Shown: positions 11,500 to 24,100, numbered from the stretch's first letter. The stretch: 46,633 bases of DNA from Gnetum montanum (GCA_015680685.1 MNCI01030517.1:238872-285504), one strand, 5' to 3'. The notes: generated by a model from the sequence alone, not told the origin. Numbers and translations are program-made.

Positions 11500-12300
11500 C
11501 ATTCCTTGGTCTAGACAAATAGAGCATCCTTCTTTGTTATCTCCACCAATAGTTTAGCGATCTTAGAGAAATTTTCAATGAATCACTGGTAATAACTAGT
11601 GTGTCTAAGGAATGACCTCACATCTTCAATGTTTTTTGGCATTCTAGTAATTCCTTGGATGACCCTTATTTTTTCAGGGTTGACCTCGATTCCTTTCTCT
11701 AAAATTTTGTGCCTAAAGACAATGCCTTCCTAGACCATCAAGTGGCTTTTTTACCAATTAAGCCTAAGGTTTGTCTACATGCACCTTTTCTTGCTCAAGA
11801 CAGTCTAGAGCTTGCTCAAATGTAGCCCCATAGGTAGAGAAGTCATCCATGAACACTTCCACCTTGCTACCAATCAGCTATTGGAAGATGCTTAGGATGA
11901 GGTGTTGGAATGTGGCAGGGGCATTGCATAGGTCAAACAACATTGTTTTGCATGCAAAAGTCCCCCAGGGACTCATGAATGTGGTTTTGGCCTAATCCTC
12001 CAATGCTATTTGAATTTGGTTATAGTGACTATAACCATCCAAAAAGTTGTAGTGGTAATGCCTAGAAATGGTGTCCAACACCTTATCGACAAATGGAAAT
12101 AGAAAATGATCCTTGTATGTTGCCATGTTCAATAGCCTGAAATCAATGCAGATCCTCCATTTGCAACCTTTCATTGGCATTATCACAAGTGGACTAACCC
12201 ACTTACTATTTACAATGGGATATATGAACCCTACCTTGAGGAGTTGTTTAATCTTCTCTTTCATGATCTACTTTAATTTGGGATTCAACTACTATTGCAA
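11500..12300 (-). pseudogene. Reverse transcriptase of element A
   Basis: At 12264-11992 a continuous stretch shows KVGFIYPIVNSKWVSPLV, WRICIDFRLLN, KDHFLFPFVDKVLD and FLDGYSHYNQIQIA, the typical finger and palm motifs of gypsy RTs. The catalytic box is present as VEVFMDDFST at 11857-11835 (FMDD). Stops separate the blocks. RT-type identity is clear; function is lost. Confidence 0.85.
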
Positions 12301-12849
12301 CTACCTCTTTGGCTTGATGGAGGTATCTATGTAGATGTGATGCTAGCATATCCTTGGATCAATTCTAGTTAGCTCATGAGATGACCAAGCAAAGGCTATT
12401 GGCCATTTGTTGATCATCTCCAACAACTTCTTTTTCTACATAGGAGCAAGGTTGACATTGATAATAACTAGCTTGCCAGTTTTTAGAAAAACATATTCCA
12501 TCCCAGTACACAAAGTTTTCAACTTAAGGGGCTCTTGTTTAAAGCTTTTAGGGATCTGTAACTCTTCCCAATTCGTATTATTAGGATCATTATAGAGTTG
12601 GTGATGGATTTGCTCCATCTCATCCATGCCTTCAATGTAGGCACTTGTAAGGCTCTCAGTTTGTTCCATGCATAGTGTTGAGATGCTTTCAAGTTTAGCT
12701 ATCAGCCATTGGGTACCCTACTATTTTGTGGCTACTATGTATAGGCACCTTTGGATTTTTGTCACATCGGTACACTACCTACATACTGTGATTGAGGTAC
12801 TTTTCATTGTCCATAATTTCTACACGTAGTTACACCCTATGTCACTGTA

Positions 12850-13210
12850 TGTGATGCATGGAACATGCTTCCTCTCAATCTTTTCAAAATCATCTTTCTT
12901 GAAAATTTCCAAGGAGAGGTCTTTGATTCCTAGCCATGCATCTATTGTACTTAACCAAGCTCTTTCCATGATGATTGGGAAGTCCCCCTTGTACTTGTCA
13001 ACTCAGATCACTAGGAAGTTAGCAAGATAGAACCATCTAAAGACGATGGTCACAATGTCCTCCACCAATCCCAAGGAAACAATGATGGACTAATTTGCCA
13101 ACTCAATAGGAATGTTGCTTTTCTTAAGAGGAGGTAGGTTCTAGGCTTTGTACACTTCATGAGAGATCAAGTTCAAATTAGAACTTGAGTCTAGAAGAGC
13201 CTTAAAAGGC
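12850..13210 (-). pseudogene. Retropepsin-like protease of element A
   Basis: The active-site region reads ALLDSSSNLNLIS, against ALLDSGSGVNLIS in E, so the glycine of the catalytic D-S/T-G is now serine. Downstream, FPIIMERAWLSTIDAWLGI matches FPIIMGRAWLSTVDACLRI of E, the conserved C-terminal protease segment with the Gly changed to Glu. Inactive by sequence. Confidence 0.7.
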
Positions 13211-14645
13211 TTATTCTCAATAATTTACAAGTAAATGAGGTGACATTCAGGATCATATCTTTTCTTAGGAAGGTGGCCAATCTTTATCTAATCTATGACC
13301 ACATGGGTCAACATTATAGTATGCACTTTGGGAGGCATTTGATTTGAAGGGACCTCAAATGAGGTTGCAGAGGATGAGGGAGAAGCAAGGTCATCCACCA
13401 CAGGTGTTTGTGAGGGTTTAGAAGAACTATTGGTTTGGAAAAAAGGTCTTTTTCGAGATTTTTTCTTTAAACCAATCGATTGGGGAGTTGGCTATAAGTT
13501 AATAGCTCTTGTGGCATTTCTTTGCTATGATTGGGAAGGAATTTCACCTTGCATGGATGAAGCTAGTAACAATTGAGTTAAGGGTAGAGGTACAGGTGCA
13601 AAAGGATGAGGAGGATAAAATAGAAATGGGGATTCCCCTTTTAGAGATTGAGCTCTGTAGTACTTAAGAGGGTAGTAGTGGTGCTAGAAAGAGGCATGAT
13701 TCGAAGAGTCATGTGGAGAAACTGGTTGTTGAACATAGTACCCATAGGGATCTGGCTACCAATAAGGGTACTACTACCTTGGTGGTGGCATCCCTCATGA
13801 CTATGGACGCTGCCACTATTGGTATTGCTCATGAGGTTAGGATGGAGTTCTACTCAGATAATAGACTTCTTATTAGTGGAAATACCTGTAGTTGCCTTGA
13901 GGATAAGGCAATCTCTTGGGTGCTTTCTATTTCACCAATTTAGAATTCAATGCATACATCCCAAATTCCTAAAAGTGTGACATAACTGGGCAACATCCCT
14001 TAAGATGTTCATATTGGAAGATGTCACACCCACCGTCATCATCTATTTCATATTCCACAACCTCTTCAATGGTAGCAACTTTGCCCTTACCCTTTTGATG
14101 GGTACATTCAGCTTCCTTCATTTTTCCTTGGTCATGACAACTACCTTGCTCTTTGAACTCTTTTACAATTCTAAGGCAATTTGGAACTTTTCATCCAAAG
14201 AATCCCACATTTTTTCTATATTAGCAAATAGTTTAGAAATAGATTTTTGGATTGACAAGGTTTTATGTTTCACCACTTTATCAAGTGGTGCCTCCTCATT
14301 ATCACAAAATCGGACCTCCCTTTTATTGAGGGAAGGGTCTCGATTCTACTCTTTCACACTTTCCCTTTTTCTCAACTTGACTTCTTCTTTGGCTAGTTGC
14401 TCAATTAGCCTTTGGATTTGATGGACTCTTAGTTTTGAAAGTCTCCCTTAGGTATAAACCCCAAGAGTTTTTCTCATTTATGTTCTAAGTCCATCTATGA
14501 TATGGTGGAGCTTCTCCCTTTGAGAAAAGCCATGGCATGGGCACTTGTGCAATAGAGAGTAATATTTTTCCATGGCCGCATCCAAGGATTCATGTGTTCT
14601 TTGTCTCCATCATTGGATTTTCTTCCTTAGATTAGACACTTGGAA

Positions 14646-14990
14646 TTACATCTGATACTTGTCATTGAAGAGTTTAAGTATTGTACTCCATCGTTTGATT
14701 GATTTTGGTTTTAAGGATTGGTACCAACTTTCAACGTCCTTGATGAGTGTCCTTGATAACAAATTTAAATTTTTCCATTCATTTTCAATGTTTTGTAAGG
14801 CACATGCATTATGAAAGGCTTGAAGGTGATTTTGTGGATTCAAATTGTATCCCCCTTCGAACATGAGAATATTGTTCATGTCCAACCATTTGATTCGACT
14901 ATCTTTCACATGCCTTGTGGGAATTCTCATAGGTTCTACAATGTCTAATATATTTCTAGTTGTAAGCAAAGGCTCATAATAGTCATAAGC
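14646..14990 (-). pseudogene. gag: Gag core of element A
   Basis: An uninterrupted 107-codon stretch contains IPTRHVKDSRIKWLDMNN, FEGGYN, HLQAFHNACALQNIENEW and WYQSLKPKSIKRWS. These line up almost residue for residue with residues 293-395 of the intact Gag in element E. This is the retrotransposon Gag (capsid-type) region. The Gag continues with decay on both sides. Confidence 0.8.
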
Positions 14991-15845
14991 CTTGTGATGG
15001 CCATGATGCTTATGATTCCCGTTGTTATCCCTTCATTTGTGGTGGTGGACCTCCTTTGATTATCCATGCCCTTGGTCTCTACTAGTTTAGTAGGCCCTGT
15101 GNGACCATGTTTTTATTTATTACGATGCTTGTCCATGTTCCTACCTTGACTCTCTTCTTTGGAGTCCCCATGGTCATGGGACTCATTCTTCCTCAAACCA
15201 GGGTTATTTACAATGGATTGTAAATTTTAGTTAATAGCACCCTCATAAAAGATAAGGGGAGGAGAGTCAATGAATTGAGAACCCCTAGAAAAGGGATCCT
15301 CTCCTTCTTTTTGGCCTAGTAGGAATCATTGGTTGGTGAATCATTTCCCCTTTGATGCCTTGTAGTGAGCCTCATATTGTTGATCTTTTCTCTATTGTGC
15401 TTCTATAGGATGATAATCTTGATAGTCATGATCCTATATAACATATTCAGCATTAAGCCCTGCAATGCCAAATTTCATGGGAGTGTGAAGTAACATTGTA
15501 GGAATAGAGTGATCAGGTAGCAACACAATGTTGTCCTTCATGTCCCTTCATAGCATTTGTTCATCTTGGTGTAGGATGAAGGTGAAGTCTAGAACATACT
15601 CATATGGATGAGTATAGACCACTCTGCATTACTGGGGTGGTTTTGGACCTTCTTGCCTTTGATTGGAAGTGTGCTCGAACAATGGTGGAGATTCTATCTT
15701 AGAGAAGAGGCCATATTAGATTGGGGGGGAAATAGTGTGCTTTAGTTATTATTATTATTTTCTTAATGATTTCAACTTTAAGGTTTTTTACAAATTCATT
15801 GAATAATTTCACTAACTCCTAGATAGTGCATGTAGCTAACTAAAT

Positions 15846-15863
15846 TCCCTGGCAAGGAAGCCA
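15846..15863 (-). other. Primer binding site of element A (tRNA-Asp type)
   Basis: The plus strand reads TCCCTGGCAAGGAAGCCA, 14 of 18 bases like the 3' end of plant tRNA-Asp (TCCCCGGCAACGGCGCCA). It lies one base from the LTR edge, the correct place for a minus-strand element. Confidence 0.7.
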
Positions 15864-15864
15864 A

Positions 15865-16721
15865 TGATGAGTAGCGAGTAGTCCCTACACCTAACCATAT
15901 GAATCACTAGCGTTCACTAAGTGATTCGGTTGAATTTCATAGACTTTAGCTTTCTAAGTATACTTTGCCTAGGTAGTGAATATCAAGGATGTGATCATTG
16001 TCTTCTCAATTTCACTTGTGAGGTACTATGGTATAATTAAGTATAATTGAGGCATATGATTTATCCTTTTATGTGTTTCATTTAATTCATCTAAATGTCA
16101 AAAATAAAGTAATTAAATGCTTAATTAATCTAATAACTAATTAATGCTTAACTAGTCCTAACATAAGCATCCATTTTCATCTGCCTTACACATCCTGAAC
16201 ACGTTATAACGCTACTAGGTTACCAAGTGTTAAAACCCTACTGGGATTACCAAGCATTAAGTGTATGCTCGAGATGGTCTTCCTTATGTGCTTGAATTAT
16301 TCAAAATTAATTAATTAATAAAATGCATTAAAGTAAATTGCTTAAATAATAAATGCATGAACTAAGCATTAAGCTAAGTCCAAGTGTTGCAAGGTTTATC
16401 ATGGAAGCTGGTCTTTATTAATGTTTACATTGAGCTGCTTAGGTACATCAATGATCGAATAAAGATCCATACACTTCTTAACTTTTACTACAGGCACTTA
16501 GAAAATATCCTAACTCTAGAAAGATAAAAATGCAAGAGTTTAGCTAGCAACTAATGAATGGATGCCATAAATGTGGCTAGTACACACATTTATATTGGCA
16601 ACATAAGACACTGTGTTGAAGTGTACGCGTCAACACAACAAACCATGTGTTGATGTGATCACATTGACAGGATCATGTTGACAGGATTGCATCGATGTGA
16701 TCTAGAGACAATGATTCATCA
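15865..16721 (-). mobile_element. 5' LTR of element A
   Basis: 857 bp from TGATGAGTAG at 15865 to TGATTCATCA ending at 16721. It shares blocks with LTRs B and D: 'aaccatatgaatcac', 'ggttaccaagtg', 'gggattaccaag', 'gaataaagatcc' and a string of decayed CATCGATG/GTTGATG palindromes near 16620-16700. No tRNA in U3. The flank is CATAC. Confidence 0.75.
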
Positions 16722-17023
16722 CATACACTCATAGCTTACATATCTCAAGGTAAGACAAATTCTCTAAAGTAGTTTTTGAGGATTTGCAAGATCGTAGTCA
16801 GTATTTTTAGGGGATGTAATAATTGAGAAAATGGAATATCTCTTGGAAGAACATGCAACAAAATCCAAAGAGTATTTACCAACTAGTCAAGCAAAAGGTT
16901 TTAACAATGATGTCAATTAATGTGGAAGGTAAAAAGTAATTTTATTTACACCAAATTAGATCTAATAAACTAGATGTAGAAGCTTACTATATCTAAGCTG
17001 CTATTCCCATGAAGTATCATAAT
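16722..17023. other. AT-rich flank of element A
   Basis: No gene or repeat recognised apart from lead-in to the LINE-like remnant that follows. Confidence 0.4.
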
Positions 17024-17295
17024 GCTATTAGCAAGCTTCACTTAAGTTCTCATCATCTTATAATTGAAAATAAAAGATGGATTCAACTTTCCCAAGAAGA
17101 GCACATTTGTAGATTGTGTATATTCAGAGCCCTTGAAGATGAGTTACATGTGTTTCTTTCATGTGCTACGACTACCTATTTTAAATAGCATTATAATGTT
17201 ATAGAAAAATGTCTATATGATTTGGTTTTGATGCCCTCACTAGTGCTTGATCAATTTGTAGAGTCTATTTTTATTTTTCATGAAAATGTAATATT
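17024..17295 (+). pseudogene. LINE-like C-terminal remnant (zinc-knuckle region)
   Basis: The frame from 17024 reads AISKLHLSSHHLIIENKRW, then EEHICRLCIFRALEDELHVF and LSCAT before a TAG at 17186. The pattern of LRxSSHxLxIE, basic residues, EERxCxxC, xxxEDExHFLxxC is the conserved tail after the reverse transcriptase of many LINE retrotransposons. A continuation with LVLMPSLVLDQFVES follows in another frame up to 17295. Only this scrap is recognisable. Confidence 0.5.
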
Positions 17296-18064
17296 TGTCC
17301 AATAGATCCTATGCATCTTTAGACATTATAAAGCTTCATTTCATGTCAAACACACTTAACTCTAATTTGTCAAAGAAAAAAGATATAAATATTCAACATT
17401 ACTTTTTTGTTATTACTTGTGCAATATTAGAACATTTCAAATATATTAAAAAAAATTTTCTATTATTTCTCATAGCTTGCTTTCATTTTTAGTGTTTAGT
17501 GCACAATACCTTTCTGTATTTTTGCCTAGTTTACATTTACAAATATTAGCATAAGAAATCATTATGATTCCCAGTTTCATAACTTTGGGGATTACCTTTT
17601 CCTCTATATATTTTATCTCAGGTATAATTATTACAAACTTTTATAAGTGTGCATATATTTCACTCTACTCGCTAAGACTTTTCTTAGGTTTCTATACCCA
17701 TATAGGAGATTCCCTAGGCGATAGTATCTTTAAACATGTTTTATAAGAGGGTTGCTTATAACTAAATTTATGCATCACCGGTAACTATGGTTAGTGAGTG
17801 GTTGTAATTCTTCTTTCAATTAAGGATCAAAAGGCTCAATATAGTCTCTTGTCGTACATTGTCTAACAAGTAGTTGTGCAATAGTAGATGTATGTTATCA
17901 TTCCTTAAATTTATTACAATAATTTCTCTAACACCATTGTGTGTGTTCTTTAGGTGTTTGTTCTAATATAGTTTACTTTCTTAGTATTATAAGCATGAGT
18001 ATATTTTAGAGATGATAGTTCAATATAATGGTTGACTATTGTATATAATGGTTATTCATTTGGT
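17296..18064. other. AT-rich DNA, no gene seen
   Basis: Two short plus-strand frames here are hydrophobic but have no start context, homologues I recognise, or codon structure. Probably non-coding. Confidence 0.4.
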
Positions 18065-18475
18065 GTTACCTTTCAAACTCATTATGCATTATTATATTAT
18101 TTGTTATCTCATTTTTGGCTCTTCGATTTGTATTCAAATTACATTGTTTATTAATAATGGGTTTATTAATTATCTAACCCTCCATTTAATCATTATATTC
18201 ATAAATCCTCAATGAACTAGTTCCCATAAATCTTAATTCCAACATGTCATAATTGATGTAGTCCTTTTTGTATGCCTTCTAAATTCACTATGTATTATTG
18301 TATTGTTGATTAAATTATTTTTAGTTCTTACACTTATATTCAACTTGTATTGTTTATTAACTATTGGTTTATAAATTATCTACCTCACTATTTTATCATT
18401 GCACTCATAAATTCTCAGTGAATTACTTTTTGTAAATCTTAAATTTAGATATGGTATCAAAGTAAGGTTAGTTAA
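18065..18475 (+). repeat. Degraded copia-type LTR ends with tRNA-iMet-type PBS, present twice
   Basis: TGGTATCAAAGTAAGG at 18452-18467 closely matches the TGGTATCAGAGC primer binding site used by most Ty1/copia elements. The 190 bases before it (about 18265-18450) repeat, at lower identity, the preceding 18065-18250: 'cattgtttattaa', 'ttataaattatctac', 'tcataaat.ctca.tgaa', 'gtaaatcttaa'. The first copy also ends in a PBS-like TGTCATAATTGATGTAG preceded by TTCCAACA, a usual copia LTR end. I read this as two decayed LTR ends in tandem. Confidence 0.4.
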
Positions 18476-18653
18476 TTAAGGTAGCCTTTTTTTCTGATTT
18501 TCAGGTAATTCTTAATTATAGGGGAAATGATGAAGTAATCTTGGCACATTAATGGGTAAAGGTAGTTGGTTGCATTAAATGCACCAAAACAACTTAACTA
18601 AAATTTATTAATTGCAATTTTTTAACTTAACTTAGTTGGACACATATCGTAGC

Positions 18654-18707
18654 AAAGTCATGTGGCATTCTAGCATTCTCAAAGTCATGTGGCATTCTAG
18701 CATTCTC
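18654..18707. repeat. Perfect 27-bp tandem duplication
   Basis: The 27-base unit at 18654-18680 (aaagtcatgtggcattctag...) is repeated without mismatch at 18681-18707. A recent slippage duplication in non-coding DNA. Confidence 0.9.
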
Positions 18708-20053
18708 AAACATTTCATGCTTGCATTCAGGAATAGCTAATTATGTAGTCTAAAATAGTTTGTTTACTTCCCAATAAGTGATAAAGAGAGGCTTAGGAAG
18801 AACCCAAGGAACATGTGTGTGTTCTCTATTGTATGGGATTTGTGGATTAAGGTACTTGCTTTTACAGATTTTGCACAAACAATGTTGTGCTGTTTTACAA
18901 TGTCTTCATTTGTTCTGGTTTTCTCATGTCTTCCATCACACCATTTCCTTGTACCATTTGTCTTTTTTCGTTTGTTCCTTTTTCCCATTCATTATGATTT
19001 CTTGTGCATCAATATATCTATCTAATGCATGAAAATATGATGCATCGGTATCTCTTTTGGTGCACAAAAATATTAGAGGTTTACCGGAGATGTTAAACTT
19101 ATACATTCTCTGTCAAGATAATCAAGAAACGGGGAATTCTCATGATGAAGTAATTTGACTTCCAACGAGAATCATGGCATTGTAGGCCAAAAACATACCC
19201 AAGTTATATTATGATAATACCAAGAGATAATACCATTACTTTGAAAGCACTGGAACTTGATGAAGTGCTTAACAGGTGCTTTTGCTAATGCATAAAATAG
19301 CAAAAAGATCACCTTTGTGGAATTATTGTATTAATCCAGAAATGTTGATAATGGTCGAATATTCTAATTCTAATTGCAGATCAAGGTCATTGTAGCAGAC
19401 ATTGAAATAACAATATTAGCTATTTTAGAGCTTTAAAGAATGATTATAAATATGCATAAAATATATAGCTAACATGATTATTTATAAAGTTATATACATA
19501 CACACACAATATTTACTTAAACAACAAAGTAAATGTGACCTGCTAAACAAAAGTATCACTGTGAGTATTAAACCTAAGAAGACAAATCTTGTAAGGTAAA
19601 CTAATTTTCATTGTTGTTTTTGTCAGCTTTAACAAAACTACAGAACCATAATCTACTGCATTTGACTGTAATGATCAATGCAATTTAGCATTTAGATAGT
19701 CAGCAAAACTTATTAAATTGCATTGTTCCTTAAATTCAAAAATTAAGGAAAGCTAAATCATTTCAGACAATTCAAAAAAAATAAAATTGAATTTCTTTAA
19801 CTTAGATGAAGACGCAATACTTTTAAAAACCAGCTTAAATGTCATACGGTAAACAACTAAACCAAAAAGAAAAAGCAATAAGCAGACAATAGATTCAGCT
19901 TAAGCCACCAATTCACAATGAACCTCCTTCCTATGCCGTTGACAGTGATGATTGTGTGATGAAAGTATGAGATCCTTTCTTAAAATCAGTATTGCTTTCA
20001 ATATTTGGACTAGAGTCCATATAAGCCAGAAAACATATTATCAGCGACAGCAA
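18708..20053. other. Intergenic DNA, no gene seen
   Basis: A pair of overlapping plus-strand frames at 18778-19032 is Phe/Ser/Leu-rich and overlaps an opposing frame of similar length; I take them as chance. The rest is AT-rich with scattered short repeats such as a CA run at 19498-19507. Confidence 0.4.
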
Positions 20054-20131
20054 AACACATGATAGAATGCCACAAGCAACCAAAGATAGCAGAACACATG
20101 ATACAATGGCATAAGCAACCAAAGATAGATA
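20054..20131. repeat. 39-bp tandem duplication
   Basis: Unit 20054-20092 and unit 20093-20131 share 'aacacatgata.aatg.ca.aagcaaccaaagata' with only a few mismatches. Because 39 is a multiple of three, an antisense hydrophobic frame runs through both copies and imitates a membrane protein. Confidence 0.85.
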
Positions 20132-20269
20132 GCAGACATAATAAATTGTTATATCTCAACAGTCACATAGACACACAGACAGCTTTATACTGGCACTTTA
20201 ATTTAGGCCATACAACATGTGTGTCATGGATAATTATTTACTCCCCATCACAATGTCTAGCTAATTGCT

Positions 20270-20500
20270 TATTGGCAAATTGACGGAAATGAAAGCTGAT
20301 TTGAATGATGAGTACATACAGAGAACTAGATGAGATAGCAGTTGTCAATAGCTTATGTATGTTGTAATTTGGAAGAATCAAGAACATATGATTACAACAT
20401 TGCCACATTGTGTCTACTTTCAGTTAGTCCTTGAGTTCCATGGATATTTATACCTGGCTGCTTACACCATCCTCTTGATAGATTTAGCATGTTCATCTTT
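20270..20500. repeat. Dispersed repeat, partner copy at 4090-4345
   Basis: See the partner for the shared blocks. This copy keeps 'ccacattgtgtctactttca', 'gttag', 'ttgagttccatgg' and 'atatttatacctgg'. It lies beyond the 3' end of the receptor kinase. Whether it is host flank or an element is not clear from sequence. Confidence 0.6.
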
Positions 20501-21169
20501 GCAGATATTTCATTGGAGTTGGTGTGGGTTGACATGGACCATAACTTTTGCCTTTCATGAAACACTGCATAGAAAGATAAAATCTTTAAAAGCTATGAAA
20601 TGAACCAAATACCCTGAATTTACATTTAACAAACTTGATAGAAATATTACAAATAATTAAGGTTGCAGTTAAAATATTTTTAAATGCTGAATTTGAAAAT
20701 CAAACATTTGAGTGTAAAATTTAAAATGTTTTCATTTTAATAACTTTTTTAAATTTTATATTTGAGATGCCAAATGTAATGAAAAACATCAAAGAACATG
20801 TTTGTGGACCTGGGATTTAAGAGCAAAGTGGAATAAGATGTATTCAAATAGTAACAATTCCAACCATGTGTATGTAATCAGGAATATAATAATTACTTTA
20901 ATTAAGACCTATATTTTATTGCATCCAAAGAACACACCCCCTCCCCCCACAAAAGGATTTATTTTATTTTATATTTACTAGACAAACATTACAATTAAGA
21001 AAGTTAAATATGGACTCCTCAACCATTAAATTAAAAACAATATATAGTACACTGAAGTGTGTCAGCATTTTGAATAATAAGTATGCAACTGATAATAACA
21101 ACAATTGAATTATACATGTAAGGACACATAAAGAAGAGAATCATGAAAAGCACTTACTGGAAATAACTG
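20501..21169. other. Likely 3' flank of the receptor kinase
   Basis: AT-rich and non-coding. On the minus strand, AATAAA-type polyadenylation signals occur in the TTTATT cluster at about 20957-20975, some 200 bases past the stop codon, preceded by a C-rich run (ccccctccccccac) at 20936-20950. I see no other gene. Confidence 0.4.
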
Positions 21170-24100
21170 TTAAGAAGAAAACGTTGAACTTTCAGCTTCT
21201 TCCCTTCTAGGATAAAGAGAAGGTTGTGATTCTACCATATTAATAACTTCTTCCAAGTTTCTTGGTAATGTCTTTTGATCTTGGGGATTCATAAGAGTAA
21301 CTGATTGTAGAAAAGACTCAACTTCCTTCATGCTAGGCCTTATGGAAGCATTGTGGCAAGTGCATCTTAGACCAAGCATCAAAATGGTTTCCATGGCTGA
21401 CAATTCATCATCTTTGTCCATGTTAATCCCTCCTCCACCTTCATCTGCTATCTTTACAATATCTTTTATTGTTTCTCTTCTTTCCTGTGCTGATTTTCCT
21501 TTCAAAGCCATAGAGATCCACAATGGCAATGTGACATCCCCTGAAAACATATCATGCGTGGGCTTCAATCTTGTCATGACTTCCAAGGTAACCACTCCAA
21601 AGCTGTATACATCACCTTTCGGAGATACTCTTTCTCCGATGCCATACTCTGAAAAACCATTGCTTAAAATTTAGCATTCTTGCAGCATTAGCAAAGCAAA
21701 ATATATTTTTTAAAAAGGCAAAAAATAAAAACACATTCTGGCATACCTGGAGCAATATATCCAACAGAACCTTTCACTGCAAGAGATGAGGATGCAATTG
21801 AACAGTCAAAGTCTCCAATCAGGCGAGATATCCCAAAATCAGAGAGCTTGACAGTCATATCATCATCCAATAATACATTCTCTGGTTTGATGTCGCAGTG
21901 GATGACCTGAAATTCACAATCATGATGCAAATAGCCAAGTCCCTGGGCTAATTCAATTAATATTTTCACTCTCATTGGCAACTCTAATAGAATCAATCGA
22001 CCATCTTGTCTACTGTGAAGAAGAGAATGGAGATTGCCATTGCTCATGAAGGGCATTACCAGGGCTTTTGTTTCCTTGGACCACACCACAGTGATAACCT
22101 TCAGAATGTTGCGATGTTTCACTTTTTGTAAAGCATGGCATTCCTTTTTGAAGCTTTTCTCAGCCCCAACCTGGTTTGTGGAAAAGAAACATTTTACAGC
22201 AACCACCATTCTAGAGGTTAAAACACCTCTGTAGACCTTTCCATGGCTGCCTTCACCTACTAAGTTTGAAGGGCTGAAATTGGCTGTGGCCCTTTGAAGC
22301 TCTTCTTGAGATATTTTTAAGAATTTTTCACCTATCCTTGGAGTTTCTCCTTTGGACATTTTGGCTCGTCTAGAAATGAATAACACCCCTGCAACAACTA
22401 GCAACAAAAGTAGACCTATAATGGTCAGCACAATTTTCAGAACAGTGCTTTTGTTGAAGTGAGAGCTGTGTTGCACAGGAGATACTGGGCAAGCTTTGAG
22501 GCCAAAGCATCTTCCACATAAATTTGGGTTACCAAGAAATGACAATCTTGTTAATCTGAGCTTTTTAAAGGAACTGTGCAGACAAGGAACTTTTCCATGA
22601 AAGCTGTTGTAGGAGAAGTTCAAAAACTTGAGAGCTGAATGATTCAGCAGAGAAGCAGGCACAGGTCCAGTAAAGTTGTTAGCAGACAAATCTATGCTTT
22701 GCAATTGAGTGATCTTGCTTCCTATTGAATTGGAAAGGTTTCCACTGAAATGATTGAAGGTGAGATTGATCTCACGGGCATCCAACCAGCTATCCATGTA
22801 GGATGCAATGTTTCCTGAAAGATGATTGCCTGAAAGATTTATAAACTGTGCCACCTGCAGTCCTGCTATCTCCGGAGGCACTTCTCCAGTTATAACATTT
22901 GCTGATAAATCAAAATGAAATATAATTGATTTGAGACCTGCAACCTCCGGTGGTATTGGCCCAGAGAGGTTGTTTGAAGACAGGTGAAGGTCTTCAAGAA
23001 CAAGGCAGTTTCCCATCTCTGAAGGGATTTTACCTGATAGCAGGTTTCCATGAAGGCGCAGTTTTCGCAGATTTACCAGCTTTCCAATATTAGCAGGGAT
23101 GGACCCCGACAATTTATTTCCAGATACATAAAGATAGCCAAGTGACTGATTTAGGAGGGATAGCTCAGTCGGAATGCTGCCCTGTAATTTGTTGTATGAT
23201 AGGTCCATGTATTGCAGTGAGTTCAAATTTGCAATCTGAGGAGGAATGTTGCCGTTGAATACATTATCGGCAAGATCAAGCAACATTAGAGATGATAAAT
23301 TTGCTACACTTTGAGGAATGTTGCCGGAAATGAAGTTGCCCCCCAGTCCCAACTTTTTAAGATTTGGCAAGGAGCTTCCAAAGTTAAGCGGTAATGTTCC
23401 CGTTAAATTGTTGAAATATATTCCTAGAGCAGTTAAAAGAGAGCAATTGGATATAGCTTGGAGGATTGGAATAGGCTGTGTGTTCATGCTCACTCCACTG
23501 GTAAAGTAATTATCGCCTATATTCAAATATGTGAGTTGAGTGCAGAGTGTCCCCAGCCACGACGGTGCCGTTCCTGACAATTTGTTCTCGGACAATTCAA
23601 GAATTTGGAGTTCGCTGAGATTCTGCCACGAATTTGGAATGTTACCAATGAATTTGTTGCCACCTAAACTCAAACCCTGTAATTTGTGAAAGTTGCTTAT
23701 CCAGGTAGGAAGCGGGCCTTGCCAATTGTTACCACCCAAACCTATAGCTGCAAGAGCTGTGAGGTTGCTTAAACAGAGTGGAACGGTTCCTACAAGATTG
23801 TTTTCGCTGAGAAACAACTGAGTGAGACTCTGGAGACTCGCAAATGAACAAGGAATAAAACCTGTTAAATGATTATACCCAAGACATAGATACGTCATGA
23901 AGGAAGAAGATAGGTTGCCCAGCTGAGCTGGAATGACACCGTGAATGTTGTTGTTACCAAGGTCAAGCAATTCCAGTCTGCAGAGTGCTCCCAACCAGGA
24001 AGGGACATGTCCACCCAAACGATTTTGAGAAACATCGAACTGCTTGAGGCCCTGGAGTTTGGCAAGAGACTCAGGAATCTCACCGCTCAAGCCATTTGAA

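Larger units (their letters stand above)
9575..15714 (-). pseudogene. gag-pol polyprotein of element A (decayed)
   Basis: A single collinear reading path runs from ATG at 15714 (MASSL, matching MASSH of element E) to a stop at 9575. The order Gag, aspartic protease, RT, RNase H, integrase, GPY/F domain is that of Ty3/gypsy elements. Dozens of stops and several frame changes make it non-functional. Gag N terminus keeps the motif THPYEYVLDFTF against THPDEYVPDFTF in E. There is one ambiguous base (n) at 15102. Domain positions are given in the following entries. Confidence 0.8.
5085..16721 (-). mobile_element. Element A: old Athila-like Ty3/gypsy retrotransposon, 3' LTR missing
   Basis: Read on the minus strand: 5' LTR (15865-16721), PBS for tRNA-Asp (15846-15863), gag-PR-RT-RNase H-IN (15714-9575), a 1.9-kb spacer, then a second long ORF (7707 to about 5165). 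Expected PPT and 3' LTR are not found; recognisable sequence ends near 5085. Every frame is broken by many stops, mostly TAG at positions where relatives have CAG or TGG, as expected from decay of methylated cytosines. This is the only copy in the window that keeps all the pol domains, so it serves as the reference for spotting deletions in C and E. Confidence 0.85.

Noticed and set aside
18764-19032. Overlapping frames on both strands, possible small gene
   Set aside because: Three overlapping frames of similar length on opposite strands, biased composition and no recognisable motif.
19931-20122. Minus-strand hydrophobic frame resembling a small membrane protein
   Set aside because: Produced by the 39-bp tandem duplication at 20054-20131; no start context, neighbours or family.
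21688-21746. The 984-codon kinase frame ending with an extra 19 codons
   Set aside because: This is read-through of the intron; splicing at CCAG|GTATGC to the exon at 21648 restores the APE motif and the kinase C lobe.
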